A DNA stretch of 64,000 bases from Pseudoalteromonas sp. MMG007 (GCF_018100985.1 NZ_JAGJEI010000013.1:1-64000); one strand, 5' to 3'. Shown: positions 37,363-46,621, counted from the first letter of the stretch. Notes: generated from the sequence alone by a model not told the origin. Program-made: numbers and translations.

Positions 37363-38640
37363 CTACAAATCATTTTTATACACTTTACCTGCTTTCATAA
37401 CAAAAGGGATATGCTCTAGTTCAGTAATATTTTCAAGTGGGTTGCCTTTTAATGCAATTATATCTGCCGCAAACCCTGCTTTTAGCTGACCAAGCTTAGT
37501 GTTCATTTTTAATAGTTTTGCACTATTAATTGTTGCAGCTTGAATTGCTTGCAGTTCAGACATACCAAATTCAACCATACGGGAAAACTGTTTTGCGTTA
37601 TCTCCGTGAGGGTAAATAGCGGCGTCTGTACCAAATACCATGTTAACACCTGCTTTTACTGCTCGACTAAAACTGTCTCGCTGTTTTTTTGACACTTGGC
37701 GTTCTTTATTTAGATTTTCTTGTGCTACACCATTTTGCTCGCCATAGCTAAGCGTATACTCGGTGTTGTAAATATCCATAGATAGCCATGTACCATGTTT
37801 TTTAGCTAGGGCAATCGCTTCATCATCTAAAAAGCTGGCATGCTCTATACTATCAACGCCTGCTTTAATTGCGGTTTTAATACCGCTTGTTCCATGAGCG
37901 TGCGCAGCGACGGGTAAATCACGCATGTGCGCTTCATCTACAATGGCTTTCATTTCTTCAAATGAATACTGCTGTACACCTACTTTTGTGCCTTTTGAAA
38001 AAACACCACCTGTTGCGCAAAACTTTATTGCATTAGCACCGTATTTAATGTTTTCACGCACTTTTACGCGCGCAGCCCACGGACCATCAGCTACACCGTT
38101 TGAAGTGAATTTTAGCTCAGGAGGTAAACGATTATTATCGCAATGCCCACCAGTAATCCCTAAAGAAGGACCTGCGGCCCAAATGCGTGGCCCTACAATA
38201 TCACCTGCGTTAATACCGTCACGCACTGCAATAACGCTATAGCCTTGTGCACCCACATTTCTAAGTGTGGTAAAGCCAGCTTCTAATGTTTTTTTAGCAA
38301 AATAGGCTGCTTTAATAGCCATACGTGGTACTGATTGGCCTAAACGTTCGCTTCGTGGCACGGTAGGATCACTTGTTAAATGAACGTGCATATCCATAAG
38401 ACCAGGCATTATTGTTTGCTCGGGTAGTTGAATATATTTATCCCCTTTTAATAATTTGGGATCTTTATTTTGTTCAATATTTGTGATGATGCCGTCATCA
38501 ATAGTAATTAAAGGCGATTGAATGAGTTTACCGGTTTGTACATCAATCATCGCTTTTGCAGATAAATAAGTCGTTGCTTGAGCGTTAATGCTTGAAAAAG
38601 TTAACAATGCTATTGCAGCACTGAGCATTTGTTTTTTCAT
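37363..38640 (-). CDS. exported amidohydrolase (metal-dependent, imidazolonepropionase-like)
   Basis: A 425-residue metallo-hydrolase with a signal peptide (to about residue 22, NAQAT). The TIM-barrel metal motif MPGLMDMHVHLTSDP is near 75-90, a central Lys in GANAIKFCATGG binds the metals after carbamylation, and HAHGTSGIKTAIKAG with IEHASFLDD supplies the next His ligands. Asp in VFGTDAAIYPHGDN completes the site. Members of this group are often annotated as prolidase-type Xaa-Pro or Xaa-Arg dipeptidases; a periplasmic peptidase role is plausible here. It is monocistronic and diverges from the DUF885 gene. Confidence 0.88.
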   Translation of the reverse strand: MKKQMLSAAIALLTFSSINAQATTYLSAKAMIDVQTGKLIQSPLITIDDGIITNIEQNKDPKLLKGDKYIQLPEQTIMPGLMDMHVHLTSDPTVPRSERLGQSVPRMAIKAAYFAKKTLEAGFTTLRNVGAQGYSVIAVRDGINAGDIVGPRIWAAGPSLGITGGHCDNNRLPPELKFTSNGVADGPWAARVKVRENIKYGANAIKFCATGGVFSKGTKVGVQQYSFEEMKAIVDEAHMRDLPVAAHAHGTSGIKTAIKAGVDSIEHASFLDDEAIALAKKHGTWLSMDIYNTEYTLSYGEQNGVAQENLNKERQVSKKQRDSFSRAVKAGVNMVFGTDAAIYPHGDNAKQFSRMVEFGMSELQAIQAATINSAKLLKMNTKLGQLKAGFAADIIALKGNPLENITELEHIPFVMKAGKVYKNDL

Positions 38641-38794
38641 TGTTATTCTTCTGTAGTAGTGGTTTTAATTAAATTTAATGTAACAACCTAATACAAAAGT
38701 GTAAATAGAGATTCTGAAGCTCAATTTATCGTAATTTCTTTATTAAGTAGTGGTTTATAAGCATAATTAAAAGTCGACACAAAAAAGGAATACC

Positions 38795-40636
38795 ATGAAA
38801 CCTATTAAATTTGCTTTAGTTGCCAGTAGCGTTATGTTTGCTTTAAGTGGCTGTACAAGTACTGATGTTAGTGAGCGTACTAATACCAATGTACAGTTAA
38901 ACAGTTCAAACGCACAAGCATCTGTAATTTCAGAATTATCAGCAGAGCAGCAGCTCGATGTACTTGTAGCTCAATATTACGATGAATCACTTACATTTAA
39001 GCCAATTAATGCAACTTACACTGGCCGTAGTGAATTTAACGACCAATTCACACCAGAAATTTCAGAAAAAAATCGTGCTAAAAAGGCGGCTTTTTATAAA
39101 AAATACCAACAACGTCTAACCTATATAGATAATTCACAATTAACGGGGCAAGCGCTTTTAAGCTATGAAATTTTAGCTAGAGATTTGGCACTCAATTTAG
39201 AAGGAATGCAGTTTCCAAGCTATATGCTTGCAATTAACCAAATGTCTGGGGCGCATAATACTTTTGCAGGCTTTGGTTCTGGGCAAAGTGCTCAGCCATT
39301 TAATACTTTTCAAGACTACACTAATTTTTTAAAGCGCAGCAAAGGGTTTATTACATGGCTTAATAGCGTACAGCATGCAATGGCGCAAGGTATTAAAGCC
39401 GGTATTACCTTACCTAAACCTTTGGCTCAAAAACTTCAGCCACAATTTGCAGCTCACGTTGTAAAAAAAGCCGAGGGCTCATTATTCTGGGGGCCTGTAG
39501 CCAACTTACCTAAAACATTTTCGGCAAAGCAAAAACAGCAACTAACAACACAATACGAAACGCTCATCATGAATGATTTGGTGCCAGCCTATAAAAGCAT
39601 GAGTGATTTTTTAGCTAATCAATATATTCCAAATAGCCGAGAAACAGTAGGGTATAGCGACTTACCCAATGGCAAAGCGTGGTATGAATACCAAATTAAA
39701 AAGAACACGACACTTAATTTATCAGCTGATGAAATTCACGTTATTGGTTTAAGTGAGGTGTCACGTATTTTAGATGAAATGAAAAAGGTAAAACGCGATG
39801 TGGGTTTTGAAGGCTCACTCTCAGCGTTTTTTGAGCATTTACGTGATTCAGACGAATTTTATTACGATACGCCTGAAGAGTTGATCGCCGCATACGAAAA
39901 TATTAAACAAAAAATAGATTCGCGCGTTCCGCTACTTTTTGATATTGCTCCTAAAGCACCTTATGTTGTAAAAGCAGTTGAAGCGTACAGAGCGCAATCT
40001 GCGGCTGGGGCATCATATGCTGCGCCTGCACCGGACGGATCACGTCCAGGTATTTTTTACATTAATACTTATAACCTAAAAGCGCAGCCTAAGTTTTTAC
40101 TCGAAACACTCTCTATTCATGAAGCTGCACCAGGGCACCACTTTCAAATTGCTTTACAGCAAGAGATAGAAGGACTACCTGACTTTAGAAAATTTGGTGG
40201 CTATACCGTATTTGCTGAAGGTTGGGCGTTGTACGCTGAAAGTTTAGGCAAAGAGCTTGGCTTATTTACCGACCCTTATATGTGGTACGGGCGTTTAGCC
40301 GATGAACAACTTAGAGCTATGCGTTTAGTGCTTGATACCGGTTTTCACGCAAAAGGCTGGACACGTCAGCAAGGTATTGATTACATGCTTGCTAACTCAT
40401 CAATGGCCAAAAGCGATGTTATAGCCGAGGTTGAGCGTTATATTGCATGGCCTGGGCAAGCGCTCTCATACAAATTAGGGCAGTTTAAAATTCAGCAGTT
40501 ACGTGATTACGCTAAAAAAGAATTAGGCGATAAGTTTGATATTAAAGCGTTCCACACACAAATATTGATAGATGGCGCACTACCGATGCCAATTTTAGAA
40601 GAAAAAATTAAACGGTGGGTTGCAACGCAAAAGTAA
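38795..40636 (+). CDS. DUF885 family lipoprotein, probable metallopeptidase
   Basis: A 613-residue protein with a lipoprotein signal ending ALSGC (Cys19). The DUF885 body carries the zinc-like motif SIHEAAPGHHFQIALQQE (HExxxGHH form) at about residues 445-465 and a downstream FAEGWALYAESLGKELG segment with the Glu ligand. This family includes carboxypeptidase-like enzymes related to M32/M2 gluzincins; activity has been shown for few members. It is divergent from the amidohydrolase gene over 154 bases, so the two periplasmic hydrolases may share control. A terminator follows. Confidence 0.87.
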   Translation: MKPIKFALVASSVMFALSGCTSTDVSERTNTNVQLNSSNAQASVISELSAEQQLDVLVAQYYDESLTFKPINATYTGRSEFNDQFTPEISEKNRAKKAAFYKKYQQRLTYIDNSQLTGQALLSYEILARDLALNLEGMQFPSYMLAINQMSGAHNTFAGFGSGQSAQPFNTFQDYTNFLKRSKGFITWLNSVQHAMAQGIKAGITLPKPLAQKLQPQFAAHVVKKAEGSLFWGPVANLPKTFSAKQKQQLTTQYETLIMNDLVPAYKSMSDFLANQYIPNSRETVGYSDLPNGKAWYEYQIKKNTTLNLSADEIHVIGLSEVSRILDEMKKVKRDVGFEGSLSAFFEHLRDSDEFYYDTPEELIAAYENIKQKIDSRVPLLFDIAPKAPYVVKAVEAYRAQSAAGASYAAPAPDGSRPGIFYINTYNLKAQPKFLLETLSIHEAAPGHHFQIALQQEIEGLPDFRKFGGYTVFAEGWALYAESLGKELGLFTDPYMWYGRLADEQLRAMRLVLDTGFHAKGWTRQQGIDYMLANSSMAKSDVIAEVERYIAWPGQALSYKLGQFKIQQLRDYAKKELGDKFDIKAFHTQILIDGALPMPILEEKIKRWVATQK

Positions 40637-40644
40637 TCAATTAC

Positions 40645-40680
40645 GCGAAAGCCCGTACTAATAAAGGTGCGGGCTTTGCG
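40645..40680 (+). terminator. terminator after the DUF885 gene
   Basis: The stem GCGAAAGCCCG / CGGGCTTTGCG with a loop of about 14 bases lies 9 bases after the stop. The T tract is short and interrupted. Confidence 0.6.
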
Positions 40681-40732
40681 CGCATAGCTGCAATACGTTA
40701 GAATGCGCGCTCTTTAGGGGCGCGAGTAAATT

Positions 40733-41245
40733 ATGTTTGATCAAGAATTAGCAGATACACAGTTTTGGCTTAAAAAAAATCTAAGCGACATGAACCAAAA
40801 TGAATGGGAAGCCATTTGTGACGGATGTGGAAAGTGTTGTTTAAACACCTTTATTGATAGCGAAGATGAAGACGAATTCACCGCCACCGATCAACTTCGT
40901 GAAGGCGAAGAACTGATTTTCACAAATATCGTTTGCCAATATCTTGATAACAATACCTGTGGTTGTAGCGAATACGAAAACCGCCAAACGCTAGTCCCAT
41001 CTTGTGTAAAGCTTACTAAAGCGAATCTTAAAGATATCTTTTTTATGCCGCAAAGTTGCAGCTACCGCCGCTTGCATGAAGGTCGTGGTTTAGCATCATG
41101 GCATCCGTTATTAAATAACGGGAATAAAACAAAAATGCATGAGTTAGGTATTTCTGTAAAAGATAAAACCGTTAAAGATTGTGACGTAAAGCTTGATGAT
41201 TTTGATTTATACATTGCCGAGTGGCCAACAAAGGACGCTGATTAA
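40733..41245 (+). CDS. YcgN family cysteine-cluster protein (UPF0260)
   Basis: A 170-residue cytoplasmic protein with the YkgJ/YcgN cysteine pattern: ICDGCGKCCLN near residue 30, ICQYLDNNTCGCSEYENRQ, VPSCVKL and PQSCSYR. Such clusters probably bind zinc or iron-sulfur. The function is not established. It ends at TAATG, where its stop overlaps by one base the start of the next gene, so the two are coupled. Confidence 0.9.
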   Translation: MFDQELADTQFWLKKNLSDMNQNEWEAICDGCGKCCLNTFIDSEDEDEFTATDQLREGEELIFTNIVCQYLDNNTCGCSEYENRQTLVPSCVKLTKANLKDIFFMPQSCSYRRLHEGRGLASWHPLLNNGNKTKMHELGISVKDKTVKDCDVKLDDFDLYIAEWPTKDAD

Positions 41246-41760
41246 TGAGTGAGCTAAAAGCAAGTATTGGTTTAATTAATCCTAAGAGTCCTACTAATGT
41301 AGGTGGCGTTTTGCGCGCTGCAGGTTGCTACGATGCTAAGCAAGTATTTTTTACTGGTAACCGATACTTAAACGCTAAAAAATTTCATACCGATACAAAA
41401 AATGTAGTTGAAAGAATCCCCCTTACCGAAACTAACAACCTTGAGTTGGTAAAGCCTGAAGGTGCAACTGTCGTTGTTATCGAGCTGATAGAAGGTGCTA
41501 CACCGTTACCTGATTTTCAACACCCAGAAAATGCGTTTTATGTTTTTGGTCCTGAAGATGGGTCTGTACCAAAAGACGTTTTAAAATGGTGTGATGAAGT
41601 GGTTTACATTCCTACTATTGGGTGTATGAACTTAGCAGCAACATGTAATGTTGTGTTATACGATCGCTTAGCGAAGATTGGCGGGGTAGAGAGTAGTGAC
41701 GACACTATTATTAGCTCTCGCGATACAAACAATAAAATGAGATGGAAAAAAACAGATTAA
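41245..41760 (+). CDS. TrmH/SpoU-family RNA methyltransferase
   Basis: A 171-residue SPOUT methyltransferase that likely methylates 2'-O of RNA. Motif 1 appears as NPKSPTNVGGVLRAAGCYDA, motif 2 as FYVFGPEDGSVPKDVL, and motif 3 as IPTIGCMNLAATCNVVLYDRL. Motif 3 is altered: the usual SLNVSVA is MNLAATCNV, so substrate or activity may differ from TrmL and TrmH. It is coupled with the YcgN gene by a one-base overlap. Confidence 0.87.
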   Translation: MSELKASIGLINPKSPTNVGGVLRAAGCYDAKQVFFTGNRYLNAKKFHTDTKNVVERIPLTETNNLELVKPEGATVVVIELIEGATPLPDFQHPENAFYVFGPEDGSVPKDVLKWCDEVVYIPTIGCMNLAATCNVVLYDRLAKIGGVESSDDTIISSRDTNNKMRWKKTD

Positions 41761-41934
41761 TCGTATATTTCTGCTTTTACTACAGAACCTAGTTTGTATG
41801 TACCTAAATGTAACTTACAAGCTAGGTTGAGTTCACTAAACACACCTGCCTTTACAAAATCTTACCCAATTAAATCATGCAAATAATTAATTTTTTACTA
41901 AGCTTGAATAAATTAAACATTTTAAGATATTGCA

Positions 41935-42828
41935 ATGCGTTGGTTATTTTTATTAGTTTTATTGTTAGCGAGCAACCCTAGTTATTCTGATTCAACAGTA
42001 GAATATTACTTAAATGGTAGTCATCATGTTATAGACGGTTATAACCATAAATCAGGAATACTGTTTGAGACTGAAAATTCAAAGCAAACTCTTCATTTAG
42101 CTACGCTAGACTGGCCTCCGTATATTGGTAATAATTTATGTAAAAAAGGATGGGTATATCAATTTTCAGTGGCGTTGTTGAATAGTAAAGGTTACAGCGT
42201 TTATATTGAATTTTTACCATGGGCCCGTGCGGTAAGAAACGTAGAGCTAGGTAAAGCGGATATATTACTTCCTGAATACTTTATTGAAGATACAGCTCCT
42301 TCTGATTACGTTACCAATAAAACGCGCCGTGAACTACTAGGATTATCAAATTCATTTGTAGGGGGGAAAATTGCTTTTTTAAAACGCAAAGGTGAAACAG
42401 ATCGTTTTACAGGTAATTTAAAATCTCTAAAAGGTCATAAAATAGGGGTCGTACGAGGGTATCAAAACACACCTGAATTTGACGCTATGATGGATAATGG
42501 TGAATTTGAAACGATTAGTGCAGTTGATGATTTACAGCTTGTACAACTTCTTGCAGCTAAGCGTGTAGATTTAATAATTGGCGATCCTCAAGTACTTAAA
42601 TTTTCTGTGGTGTATTCAACGCTTAGCGATACCAAAAAGCAGAATCTGTTAAGTTCTATTGAACAAGAAACCACTCCTTTGCAATATAACCCACTTTATT
42701 TTGCTATAAGTAAACTTACACCCTCATGGCTTAATGTTTTAGAAGATATTAATGAAGGTCTATATCAGTTTCATAACAGTGGAGAGACTGATCGAATAAT
42801 TAAAAGTCTTGCCAAAGGATGCAACTGA
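41935..42828 (+). CDS. periplasmic substrate-binding protein, family 3 type
   Basis: A 297-residue exported protein (signal peptide to about residue 18, NPSYS). The core resembles amino acid-type binding proteins (SBP_bac_3): LHLATLDWPPYIGNNLCKKG, a WARAVRNVELGKADI segment and the KSLKGHKIGVVRGYQNTPEF hinge region. No permease or ATPase genes adjoin it. Such lone proteins in marine gammaproteobacteria often work as sensors or have a scattered partner. It stands alone before the sugar transporter gene. No lipobox is present. Confidence 0.82.
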   Translation: MRWLFLLVLLLASNPSYSDSTVEYYLNGSHHVIDGYNHKSGILFETENSKQTLHLATLDWPPYIGNNLCKKGWVYQFSVALLNSKGYSVYIEFLPWARAVRNVELGKADILLPEYFIEDTAPSDYVTNKTRRELLGLSNSFVGGKIAFLKRKGETDRFTGNLKSLKGHKIGVVRGYQNTPEFDAMMDNGEFETISAVDDLQLVQLLAAKRVDLIIGDPQVLKFSVVYSTLSDTKKQNLLSSIEQETTPLQYNPLYFAISKLTPSWLNVLEDINEGLYQFHNSGETDRIIKSLAKGCN

Positions 42829-42829
42829 G

Positions 42830-42843
42830 TAGGAACGTTCCTA
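42830..42843. promoter_or_regulatory. perfect palindrome TAGGAACGTTCCTA, possible operator of the sugar transporter
   Basis: A 14-bp perfect palindrome with a central CG lies 70 bases before the transporter gene, the size and symmetry of LacI-family operators. An imperfect copy AAGAACGTTCCAA lies after the gene at 44226-44238. Confidence 0.45.
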
Positions 42844-42912
42844 TTTGAGTTTCACCCAATTAACAAATAAACAGGTAAACTTGCCTTAATTTGTTAATGG
42901 AGTGAAAACAAC

Positions 42913-44169
42913 GTGAGTGAAATAAATATAAATCAATCATATGGTGTCAATGAGCAATCTAATAAAAATTATCTGTTTCCGTTGACCGCCATGACGACCC
43001 TGTTTTTTTTGTGGGGTTTTATAACCGTTTTAAATGATGTACTAATACCGCGCTTGAAGGGGGTATTTGACCTCAGTTATTTTGAGGCAATGTTAGTACA
43101 GCTCTGTTTCTTCGGTGCTTATTTTATAGTTTCTATACCTGCTGGCATTTTAGTAAAGCAGCTTGGCTATAAAAAGGGCATATTAACAGGCTTAATTGTT
43201 GCCTCTGTTGGTTGTATGCTGTTTTATCCCGCTGTAGTAGTGCATGAATATTGGCTGTTTTTAGGTGCTTTATTTGTACTTGCTGCAGGTGTAACGGTAT
43301 TACAGGTGTCAGCCAATCCTTACGTGGCAGCTCTTGGCCCTGAGAAAACAGCTTCATCTCGTTTAAACTTAGCACAAGCACTTAATGCTTTGGGCACAAC
43401 AGTTGGGCCATATGTAGGTGGTATATTATTTTTTGGCACTGCTGGCACACTCGCGGCTTCTGCAGCTAGTGCTGAGTCTGTAAAAGTACCTTACTTAATG
43501 CTTGCAGCTGCCTTGCTGTTAATCGCTATTATTTTTGCATTTATTAAACTACCTGAAATAGACGCGCATAAAGAAAAGAACAATGCCGCCATTGAATCTC
43601 GCTCGCTTACGCAAGCACCACACCTAACTATGGGTGTGCTTGCTATATTTTGTTATGTGGGTGGAGAGGTTGCTATAGGAAGCTTTTTAGTTAATTATTT
43701 TGGTGAAGCGCATATAGCAGGTCTTGAAGAGCATGCAGCTGCTGCACTAATCAGTTATTATTGGGGCGGTGCGATGGTAGGGCGCTTTATTGGGTCGGCA
43801 CTTTTACAAAAAATTGCCCCATCAAAAGCTATTGCCTTTAACGCATTCAGTGTTATTGCATTACTGCTTATTACCATATTTACACAAGGCGATATTGCAC
43901 TCTATTCAGTGCTTGCGATAGGTTTATTTAATTCTATTATGTTTCCGACAATATTTTCTGTAGCAATTGAAAAGTTAGGCTCGCTGACAAGTAAAGGATC
44001 GGGTTGGTTATGTTTAGCTATTGTAGGCGGTGCGTTGGTTCCTTTGTTGCAAGGTTTTATAGCCGATACAGTAAACATACAGCAAAGTTTTTTTGTACCG
44101 ATGATATGTTACGTATTTATAGCGTGGTATGGCTTAAATGTTACTCGTTTAGCAAATAAGTGGAAATAA
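42913..44169 (+). CDS. sugar MFS transporter, FucP/GluP family
   Basis: A 418-residue inner-membrane permease with 12 predicted membrane helices. It opens with FLWGFITVLNDVLIPRLKG and has PAGILVKQLGYKKGI after helix 2 and LQVSANPYVAALGPEKTASSRLNLAQALN-type motif (in parts), the signature of the fucose/glucose-galactose proton symporters. GTG 42913 is preceded by a GGAG site. A family of this type serves glucose, N-acetylglucosamine or fucose in Alteromonadales; the sugar cannot be told here because no catabolic gene adjoins it. The palindrome upstream may bind a sugar-responsive repressor. Confidence 0.9.
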   Translation: MSEININQSYGVNEQSNKNYLFPLTAMTTLFFLWGFITVLNDVLIPRLKGVFDLSYFEAMLVQLCFFGAYFIVSIPAGILVKQLGYKKGILTGLIVASVGCMLFYPAVVVHEYWLFLGALFVLAAGVTVLQVSANPYVAALGPEKTASSRLNLAQALNALGTTVGPYVGGILFFGTAGTLAASAASAESVKVPYLMLAAALLLIAIIFAFIKLPEIDAHKEKNNAAIESRSLTQAPHLTMGVLAIFCYVGGEVAIGSFLVNYFGEAHIAGLEEHAAAALISYYWGGAMVGRFIGSALLQKIAPSKAIAFNAFSVIALLLITIFTQGDIALYSVLAIGLFNSIMFPTIFSVAIEKLGSLTSKGSGWLCLAIVGGALVPLLQGFIADTVNIQQSFFVPMICYVFIAWYGLNVTRLANKWK

Positions 44170-44180
44170 CCTACTTATTT

Positions 44181-44220
44181 TAAGTGGTTGAATACGTATT
44201 CAACCACTTAAATTATTTTT
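44181..44220 (+). terminator. terminator after the sugar transporter gene
   Basis: A perfect 30-bp palindrome with arms TAAGTGGTTGAATAC / GTATTCAACCACTTA lies 11 bases after the stop and is followed by aattattttt. Confidence 0.72.
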
Positions 44221-44225
44221 AATAT

Positions 44226-44238
44226 AAGAACGTTCCAA
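44226..44238. promoter_or_regulatory. imperfect copy of the GAACGTTCC palindrome
   Basis: AAGAACGTTCCAA matches the core of the perfect palindrome at 42830-42843. It lies after the transporter terminator and upstream of the diguanylate cyclase gene. Confidence 0.3.
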
Positions 44239-44646
44239 TTTTAGTGTTTCCTTGCTACCTCTCGTCAAATAAGTACTTGCCTTGTTATAGGATAGAAATT
44301 CACTACTTTATTATTGTTTCTTATTAGTAATCTGTTTTTAAGTCTTGTTTAGTAAGACATTTAGCTGTTTTTTTGCTAAAAGTATGAAGTTAATAATGAA
44401 GAATAATATAAAGGGCTCATGTGTTTAACTCTTTAAAGCGATGTTTCAAGGTAAATATTGTGTTGCTTACTGTATTTCAGCAAAAGTTAGTCTCTGCTTT
44501 TTATTGTTTTGCGTGCTTTTTAATAACTAAATTTGTTATGGTTAATTACACAGCTAAATTTTATCAGCTTGATTATTCAGAACTATTAAATATGGCTAGC
44601 AGAACAAGGTTTTTAGAATTAAGTGTAAATCGTTTCGGTGCAACTG
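44239..44646. other. upstream region of the diguanylate cyclase gene
   Basis: About 400 AT-rich bases. A 77-codon frame from GTG 44421, preceded by AAGGG, contains two hydrophobic stretches and could be a small membrane protein, but it has no recognisable family and overlaps the start of the next gene, so I do not call it as a gene. No hairpin or operator is evident otherwise. Confidence 0.4.
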
Positions 44647-45741
44647 ATGCCTAAAAAAAGTGTTAGTACACAAAGTTGGCGTAACCTTATCAACATCGAC
44701 AACGTTTATAGCTCTGACAAGCAACGGCAAGCTTTTTCGTTATTTACAATGATTGCTATTGCGATTGTTGTATTAACGATACTGGTGGCTTTAAATTATA
44801 AGATATATTCGCCAATCCTAACGGTTTCGTTAATTGTAGTTAATATTACAATTATTTGTAGCACAGTCTATTTTGTAAAAACGGGTAAGCTAGAGGTTGT
44901 CGCTTTAATTAGCATGCTTATAGTTTTTATTATGTGCGTGGCGCTTACTTATACAGGGGGAAATGAAAATACAGCCCTTTATTGGCTTATGTTTTACCCC
45001 GTTGTTAGTTTTGCTTCTTTAGGTGTTAAGTATGCTACATGGCTTGGATCATGTTTATTGCTTTGCTGTACATTTATATTGTATGGGCCCGATATTGGGC
45101 AAGTTAGTTATGGTGATGTTGAAAAGTCACGTTTTTTAGCCGGTTTTACTTTAGTGTTTGTTTTTTCATTTATTGGTGAATATTTTAGGCACAGAAGCCA
45201 TATGAATATCGCGGGTATTACTCTTGAACAAACACAAGACGCTTATACTGATCAGCTTACCGGTGGTGCTAATAGGCGCTTTATAACCTCACATTTTTTA
45301 AAATTGGTTGATGAAAATCCACACGAATACTTGCCTTTTTCAATTTTGTTACTCGATTTAGATAACTTTAAAGCGTTGAACGACACGTACGGCCATGACT
45401 TTGGTGATACTGTTTTAATTGAGTTTACAAAATTGCTAGAGTCGCAGTTTCCAAGCTCTGCGGTTAAAGCGCGTTATGGTGGTGAGGAATTTGTAGTGAT
45501 TTTGCCAAACGAGCGCAGTCAACATGCCACTAAATTAGCTGATGACTTTAGAGAATATGTGAGTGAATATGTTATTTTAAATAGTACTAAATCCAGGGTC
45601 GTATTAACGTGTAGTATAGGCGTAGCACAAGTAAATAATGTGGCTGAGTACGAAAAAGAATTAAAAAAAGCTGATGAATTTTTATATTTAGCGAAAGAGC
45701 AAGGTCGCAATAAAGTTAGATCAGCACATAATAAAGGTTAA
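44647..45741 (+). CDS. membrane-bound diguanylate cyclase (GGDEF domain)
   Basis: A 364-residue protein with about six membrane helices in the first 185 residues, then a GGDEF domain with DQLTGGANRRF, LDLDNFKALNDTYGHDFGD and the active-site loop RYGGEEF. It should make cyclic di-GMP from GTP. The usual RxxD inhibitory site five residues before the loop is absent (the segment reads FPSSAVKA), so product feedback at that site is unlikely. The membrane part is a sensor of unknown ligand. ATG 44647 is the likely start; GTG 44638 is the alternative. The DsbA-family gene follows after 2 bases. Confidence 0.9.
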   Translation: MPKKSVSTQSWRNLINIDNVYSSDKQRQAFSLFTMIAIAIVVLTILVALNYKIYSPILTVSLIVVNITIICSTVYFVKTGKLEVVALISMLIVFIMCVALTYTGGNENTALYWLMFYPVVSFASLGVKYATWLGSCLLLCCTFILYGPDIGQVSYGDVEKSRFLAGFTLVFVFSFIGEYFRHRSHMNIAGITLEQTQDAYTDQLTGGANRRFITSHFLKLVDENPHEYLPFSILLLDLDNFKALNDTYGHDFGDTVLIEFTKLLESQFPSSAVKARYGGEEFVVILPNERSQHATKLADDFREYVSEYVILNSTKSRVVLTCSIGVAQVNNVAEYEKELKKADEFLYLAKEQGRNKVRSAHNKG

Positions 45742-45743
45742 TT

Positions 45744-46370
45744 ATGACACAAAGTAAACTCATATATGTTCATGACCCAATGTGTAGTTGGTGTTGGGGT
45801 TTCGTACCTACCTGGTTAAAGCTAAAAAGCGAACTAGAAAATAACTTTAAAGATATACTAACCATAGAGTACAAAGTGGGGGGCTTAGCACCGGACAGCC
45901 AAGCGCCTATGACACAAAATATGCAAGATATGCTACAAAACACATGGCGTAAAATCGCTGCACAGTTAGGTACACAATTTAATTATGCCTTTTGGCAAGA
46001 ATGCCAGCCTAGGCGTTCAACCTATCCAGCATGTAGGGCTGCGCTTATTGCACGTAAAGCCAATAAAGAGGCCGACATGGTCGCTGCTATTCAACATGCT
46101 TATTATCTCAATGCTCAAAACCCATCTGATGAAAACACGCTAATTGAACTTGCACAGCACATTGGTTTAGATAAAGCCGATTTTGAAAGTTCACTGCAAT
46201 CACATCAAATTAATGATGAGCTCAATAAAGAGCTTGCCTATGCTCATAGCTTACCCATTCAAGGCTTTCCATCATTAGTGCTTATTAATAATAACAACGC
46301 TTTTCCTATTGATATTAATTACACCGATTGGCAGCAGTCTTTTAATCAAATTAGTGCGTTTTTAAAGTAA
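45744..46370 (+). CDS. DsbA family thioredoxin-like protein (FrnE-like)
   Basis: A 208-residue thioredoxin-fold protein with the redox motif CSWC at residues 13-16 in the HDPMCSWCWGF context and a helical insert, like DsbA-type FrnE proteins. The cis-Pro loop is GFPSLVLINN. No signal peptide is seen, so it acts in the cytoplasm, and a glutathione-S-transferase-like role is as likely as disulfide isomerisation. It starts 2 bases after the diguanylate cyclase gene and is probably cotranscribed; a functional link is not evident. Confidence 0.88.
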   Translation: MTQSKLIYVHDPMCSWCWGFVPTWLKLKSELENNFKDILTIEYKVGGLAPDSQAPMTQNMQDMLQNTWRKIAAQLGTQFNYAFWQECQPRRSTYPACRAALIARKANKEADMVAAIQHAYYLNAQNPSDENTLIELAQHIGLDKADFESSLQSHQINDELNKELAYAHSLPIQGFPSLVLINNNNAFPIDINYTDWQQSFNQISAFLK

Positions 46371-46382
46371 CGTTTTATAAAT

Positions 46383-46418
46383 GAGTGTTTTGTCTCAAAA
46401 CACTCGTGCCCTTTTTAT
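46383..46418 (+). terminator. terminator after the DsbA-family gene
   Basis: The stem GAGTGTTTTG-tct-CAAAACACTC (46383-46405) is followed by gtgccctttttat, 12 bases after the stop. Confidence 0.7.
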
Positions 46419-46462
46419 ACTGCTCATTACACTTTTGCTTCATTAAGTCGCCATTATTACCG

Positions 46463-46518
46463 TTGTCATAAAACCGACTTTTTTGCGCAACATGCCTGTC
46501 ATTTTTCATCTATACAAT
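46463..46518 (+). promoter_or_regulatory. PhoB-box-like promoter of the TonB operon
   Basis: Seven-base units lie every 11 bases: TTGTCAT (46463-46469), CCGACTT (46474-46480), GCGCAAC (46485-46491), CTGTCAT (46496-46502). The outer two match the Pho half-box CTGTCAT with 6 and 7 of 7 bases; the inner two match weakly. A -10-like TACAAT starts 10 bases after the last unit, the spacing known for PhoB-activated promoters. The same geometry recurs at 51893. Confidence 0.65.
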
Positions 46519-46621
46519 TTCGCTCATTGAAAATCTTTAGTCTTTAAATTGTTTGCATTGAACAATTAAAGCTAAAAAACCTACTAGCAAATCCGCTAAT
46601 TAACGAGTAAAGGTGTATGCG

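Noticed and set aside
44421..44654. 77-codon frame before the diguanylate cyclase gene
   Set aside because: A GTG with AAGGG upstream and hydrophobic stretches are suggestive, but it has no family, overlaps the next gene start and has an irregular composition; not enough to call.
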